Shown: in pieces, positions 60,831 to 64,000 of the stretch
Layout of the letters: every line of letters begins with the position of its first letter
Position numbering within the stretch: position 1 is the stretch's first letter
Origin: Antedon bifida
Taxonomy: Eukaryota > Echinodermata > Crinoidea > Comatulida > Antedonidae
Length of the DNA: 64,000 bases
NCBI GenBank assembly: GCA_963402885.1
Contig: OY727100.1
Coordinates: forward strand, 1,984,001 to 2,048,000
Reading direction: 5' to 3'
Notes under the pieces: model-generated
Database searches by the model: none
Told to the model about the DNA's origin: nothing
Seen by the model: the letters and a program-made list of their open reading frames with translations, nothing else
Position numbers and translations under genes: made by a program

Positions 60831-62690
60831 CGCGCAGCGCAAGTTACGCGCGATTTTATGAATTTCAATGATTGATCGTAGATTAAAAACCAAAAGTCAT
60901 TTTGTATTGAAACTTGGTGAAAATTTAAGTCATATCAAGCGCAAATTTCTATGGATTAAAAATGGCAGGTTGCGCAGAAAGTTACGCGCGCGCGTGCGTT
61001 TAAAATTTAAAAATGCGAAAAATTAACATCTAATCAATTTTCTACGCGTTTCATGTCATTTTGAGCATTTCAAAAATTCTCACGCTGGCGCATTTTTTTA
61101 CGCGCGCGTGCGCACGTAGTGCAAAAACATCTTTCTTTTGCTTGATTTTTGTTTTTCCAGCATTTTCTAGTAAATTTATCAACTTTTCAAACAATTTCGA
61201 CTTAAAATCACGACATACGAGCACGTAGAATTAGACAATTTGCGCGCGTTTTTGATGAAAAAGTTCAAAATTTCGTGAAAATTATGCCTTTTTTTAAACT
61301 GTTATAGATTCTAAACTACGTCGTGAACTTTTTTGAAATTACAGATTCTGGAAGGTGATAAGTTGTAGATATCGAATCATGAATCAATATGGCTAACCGG
61401 ACATTGTGACGTCATCGTATGGCCAATCAAATATAAAATATAGGATTTTTGTCTCTTTCGTCATAGCGCATCACATTTAATAGAGCGCATCTACTTATCC
61501 GTATTCCATTTTCCACCATTTCTTTATATTGTCTAGGTCAATCAATTATCTTTCACATGATTTACCATTTTTTAAATAGTGATGACGTCATCATGGTCAA
61601 AAGCGTCATTAACTTTGGTCACTTATTTTCACCTATTCTGAACTGTATGTAGTACGTATACTTTGACGTGACGCAAAATAGAGAGCGCACTAACATTTTT
61701 TTCAATAGCATAATCGTTTTTCTGTGCGTAATATTCTAAAGTATGACGTGCGCGTGGCTTTTGGGCTGCGGATAACCTAACTCGTACGTAGTGACGAGTT
61801 CAAATCTAGTTATAACTTAATTTGTTCATTGTCGTTTAAAGTAGTTAACTGCTACAACATTTTTACTCAAAATATCATCTTGAAAATAAACTTTCTTCAG
61901 TTAAGTGATAAGAGTATAATTCTAATTATAGAATACATTACCGCTGATATAATGGTAGTGCATTGTAAGTAATATGCTTTGGATTGGTTTACTAATACTG
62001 AATTTATTGCACTGTGCTGTACTAAATATCTAGATGATTTGCCATAACATACATAAACTGTTTGGTTTAATTCTTGTTAATTTATTTACTTATTTTCATT
62101 TGTGGACTGTAACTATTCTGTTTGATTTACGTAACATTTTTTATTTAGATTGTTCTGTTTTGATTCTTGCTGCAGAAGTTAATAAATACGTTATCTGTAA
62201 AAGTTACTGGGTTGTTTATATCAATACTTTTTTTATCACGTCTGAGTCAAATCCCTTGGCTCGCCAGTGACGACAATATTATTTTATGTTGTTCAAAATT
62301 GTCTTTATATGATAAATAAAACTATTACTAATTATTAGTATGTTATTTTTATGAATGTAATTATTTAGATAATTATCTTCTGAAATTGTTATCTTCATGT
62401 TTCATTTTGATGACGTCATAATGTTAAAAATTGGAATAGAATATGGGTCTCGTAATTTCTTCTATGCTACACTGTATATAATATAGGCCTATGCTGTGTA
62501 TTCTGTAAAAATACTGCAAAATGTATGACACAAAATAGACACAATACATCACTGTAAACGTTTAATTTATGTCATAGGATGGCATAATCATTTTCGGCGT
62601 TCATATTTTAGCATTTGTACATATTGCGTTTGCACGGATAACCTGAACTCGTCAAAGTGACGAGTTCAACTCCAGTTTTACTATTAATAT
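60830..62690 (-). repeat. Very diverged copy of the 1.57 kb array family
   Basis: Keeps the landmarks in order on the minus strand: GCGCGC stretches, TACGAGCACGT, GTGACGTCATCGTATGGCC, GATGACGTCATCATGG. After an unrelated interval (about 61800-62380) it continues with GATGACGTCATAATG, TGCTACACTGTATATA and the terminal hairpin at 62646-62666. A related end sequence also lies at 61771-61805. Confidence 0.6.
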
Positions 62691-63337
62691 TGTAGTCCGG
62701 TACCATTACTGTAAAATATTTTAAATTAAATATAGCGAGTGAAATTTAAAGATGTATTGTCTGTCACAAGTGATTTAAAGTTTTAATCTGTTGTACCGTA
62801 TGAGTACACGAAAAGAATAGTATAAATAAGATACAATAATATAAATAGCATATTACGAGATAGAAAAAGTGTTGTAATAATTGGATCATAAGGAGGGTAA
62901 AAGGTTAATTCGGGATTTATATGACGAAATTAATTGAATACTATTGAACAGTGTAGCGATGATGCAAATATAGTGTAGGGTAGGAGAGTGATTTTGGGAT
63001 AGAAGGGTAGTCTTGTGGAGTAATTATTTATTTATTTGTTGTATTCATTTATTTGTTTATTGTTGTATTTAATTGGGGGTTTGATTATAATGGGATGTGT
63101 AAGATTATTGAAGGTCATCATTTGGTTCAACTTTAAGGTAGTTTGTGCTATTTAACTGTTTTTATTGTTCTTGTTTTGATTTGCTGAGCGTTAACTTTGA
63201 TGTGTAAGTTGTTATATATATTTTAATCTTATATATTTATATTTATATATATTCAGGTTGAAATTATCAGACCGTTAGGATAGAGTGCTCAATACCAAGG
63301 TAGAGCATAAATAAATACATTTAATAACAGCAGAAAA

Positions 63338-63368
<31 letters not shown>

Positions 63369-63900
63369 CGCTGATGGATGTATGTGAAATAAAATAAGAT
63401 AAAATAAAAAAATAAATTTAATATCTAGAGATAATTGAGGTAGTAAAGTGAACTTGTAAGATATTTATTTATTCGTTTATTGTTACCGGTTATTTATTTA
63501 AATTATATATTATTGGATGGTTAAATGTGAAACTTTATTGGAATGCTCGCTTGAGCGTGAGGTATAAATGTTGAAAACAAAAGAAAAAAAACGACAGGAG
63601 CTCACATTATTTTTCTGTACGAGTGTAAATTAAATTGTCGAGGTTTCGTGACATTTTCTCTCAAAAATATAAAGATTTGAATAGAATAGGCCATTTTGTA
63701 GTTTGAACTACTTCCGAGAAAAAATGTTTTTGCTTATACAGTAAAAATGAACAGTTAAATTAAACCAAAAACAAGCTAATTTGACTATTTTGTGTTTTGA
63801 CACATTTTTTTAGAAAAATCTTTTTTTTTTCGGTTCAACTATTATGTGACATTAAAAATGCATATTAAAAAAAAAATCTAATATTTTTAGGAATACATTA
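62690..63900. other. AT-rich region without recognised gene
   Basis: Simple-sequence tracts (TTTATT repeats near 63030-63065, (AT)n at 63337-63352). 63820-63870 is related to the intron repeat at 18390-18420 (CGGTTCAACTATTATGTGAC). Confidence 0.5.
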
Positions 63901-63906
63901 ACCAAC

Positions 63907-63993
63907 CATTTTTTCACGATTGTGTCGTGATGCATCTAAGTCCAATCCTGTCCTGTAAGCGAAGGCGGCTTGTTCTTCCAAATTGTCTTCTAT
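63907..63993 (-). CDS. Diverged coiled-coil exon at window end
   Basis: Minus strand: acceptor CTATAG, 87-nt open exon (IEDNLEEQAAFAYRTGLDLD...), donor GTTGGT. The first half matches the array exons (NLEEQAA). The second half has drifted but stays open and in phase 0-0, 29 codons instead of 30. It suggests another gene of the family entering from beyond 64000, possibly joined to 59535-59885. Confidence 0.45.
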
Positions 63994-64000
63994 CTATAGT

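Overview
The window is AT-rich animal DNA with introns and many transposon relics. Spliceosomal exons (GT-AG), CR1/jockey-type LINE fragments, a Penelope-like element, long-arm foldback transposons and very frequent TAGGCCTA words suggest a marine invertebrate. An echinoderm-like deuterostome is my guess, with no diagnostic gene to prove it. No RNA gene, CRISPR array or bacterial feature was found.

Layout. 1-6595 is a tandem array of a ~1.57 kb non-coding unit with conserved hairpins. 6598-9683 is a two-copy 1.5 kb tandem duplication. 9684-10678 is the 5' part of a LINE, cut off at a 3.1 kb foldback element (10709-13842). 13873-18310 and 52340-56515 are an inverted duplication carrying the last three exons of one gene family. 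Between them, on the minus strand, lie repeated modules of the same family: a 30-residue coiled-coil exon present in tandem (3 copies at 18.5-19.2 kb, 4 at 34.0-35.3 kb, 1 at 44.0 kb), a 41-45 residue helical exon (21.8, 36.3, 48.9 kb), a 9-codon micro-exon (40.5 kb) and an ATG exon (49.1 kb). A compact plus-strand paralogue (49592-54337, five exons, 307 aa) starts about 430 bp away, head to head. It ends in a CaaX-like CIIL. I do not recognise the family. Every exon is phase 0-0, so exons can be added or lost without breaking frame.

Transposons fill the introns and spacers: a Penelope-like element with target-site duplication (19359-20783), a terminal-inverted-repeat element (21937-23884), foldbacks at 25025-29577 (holding a broken TE-type gene that is itself split by a LINE), about 30005-32797 and 36540-37622 (arms made of 21-bp minisatellites), short GTCG-rich elements, and three tiny perfect hairpins (28-47 bp) flanked by 5-6 bp direct repeats. 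The right end (59.5-64 kb) has another terminal exon and a diverged coiled-coil exon, suggesting a further family member running off the window.

The most interesting signals are the phase-0 exon-array gene family in inverted and tandem copies, the micro-hairpin insertions, and the foldback family whose interior carries a widespread unnamed protein family.
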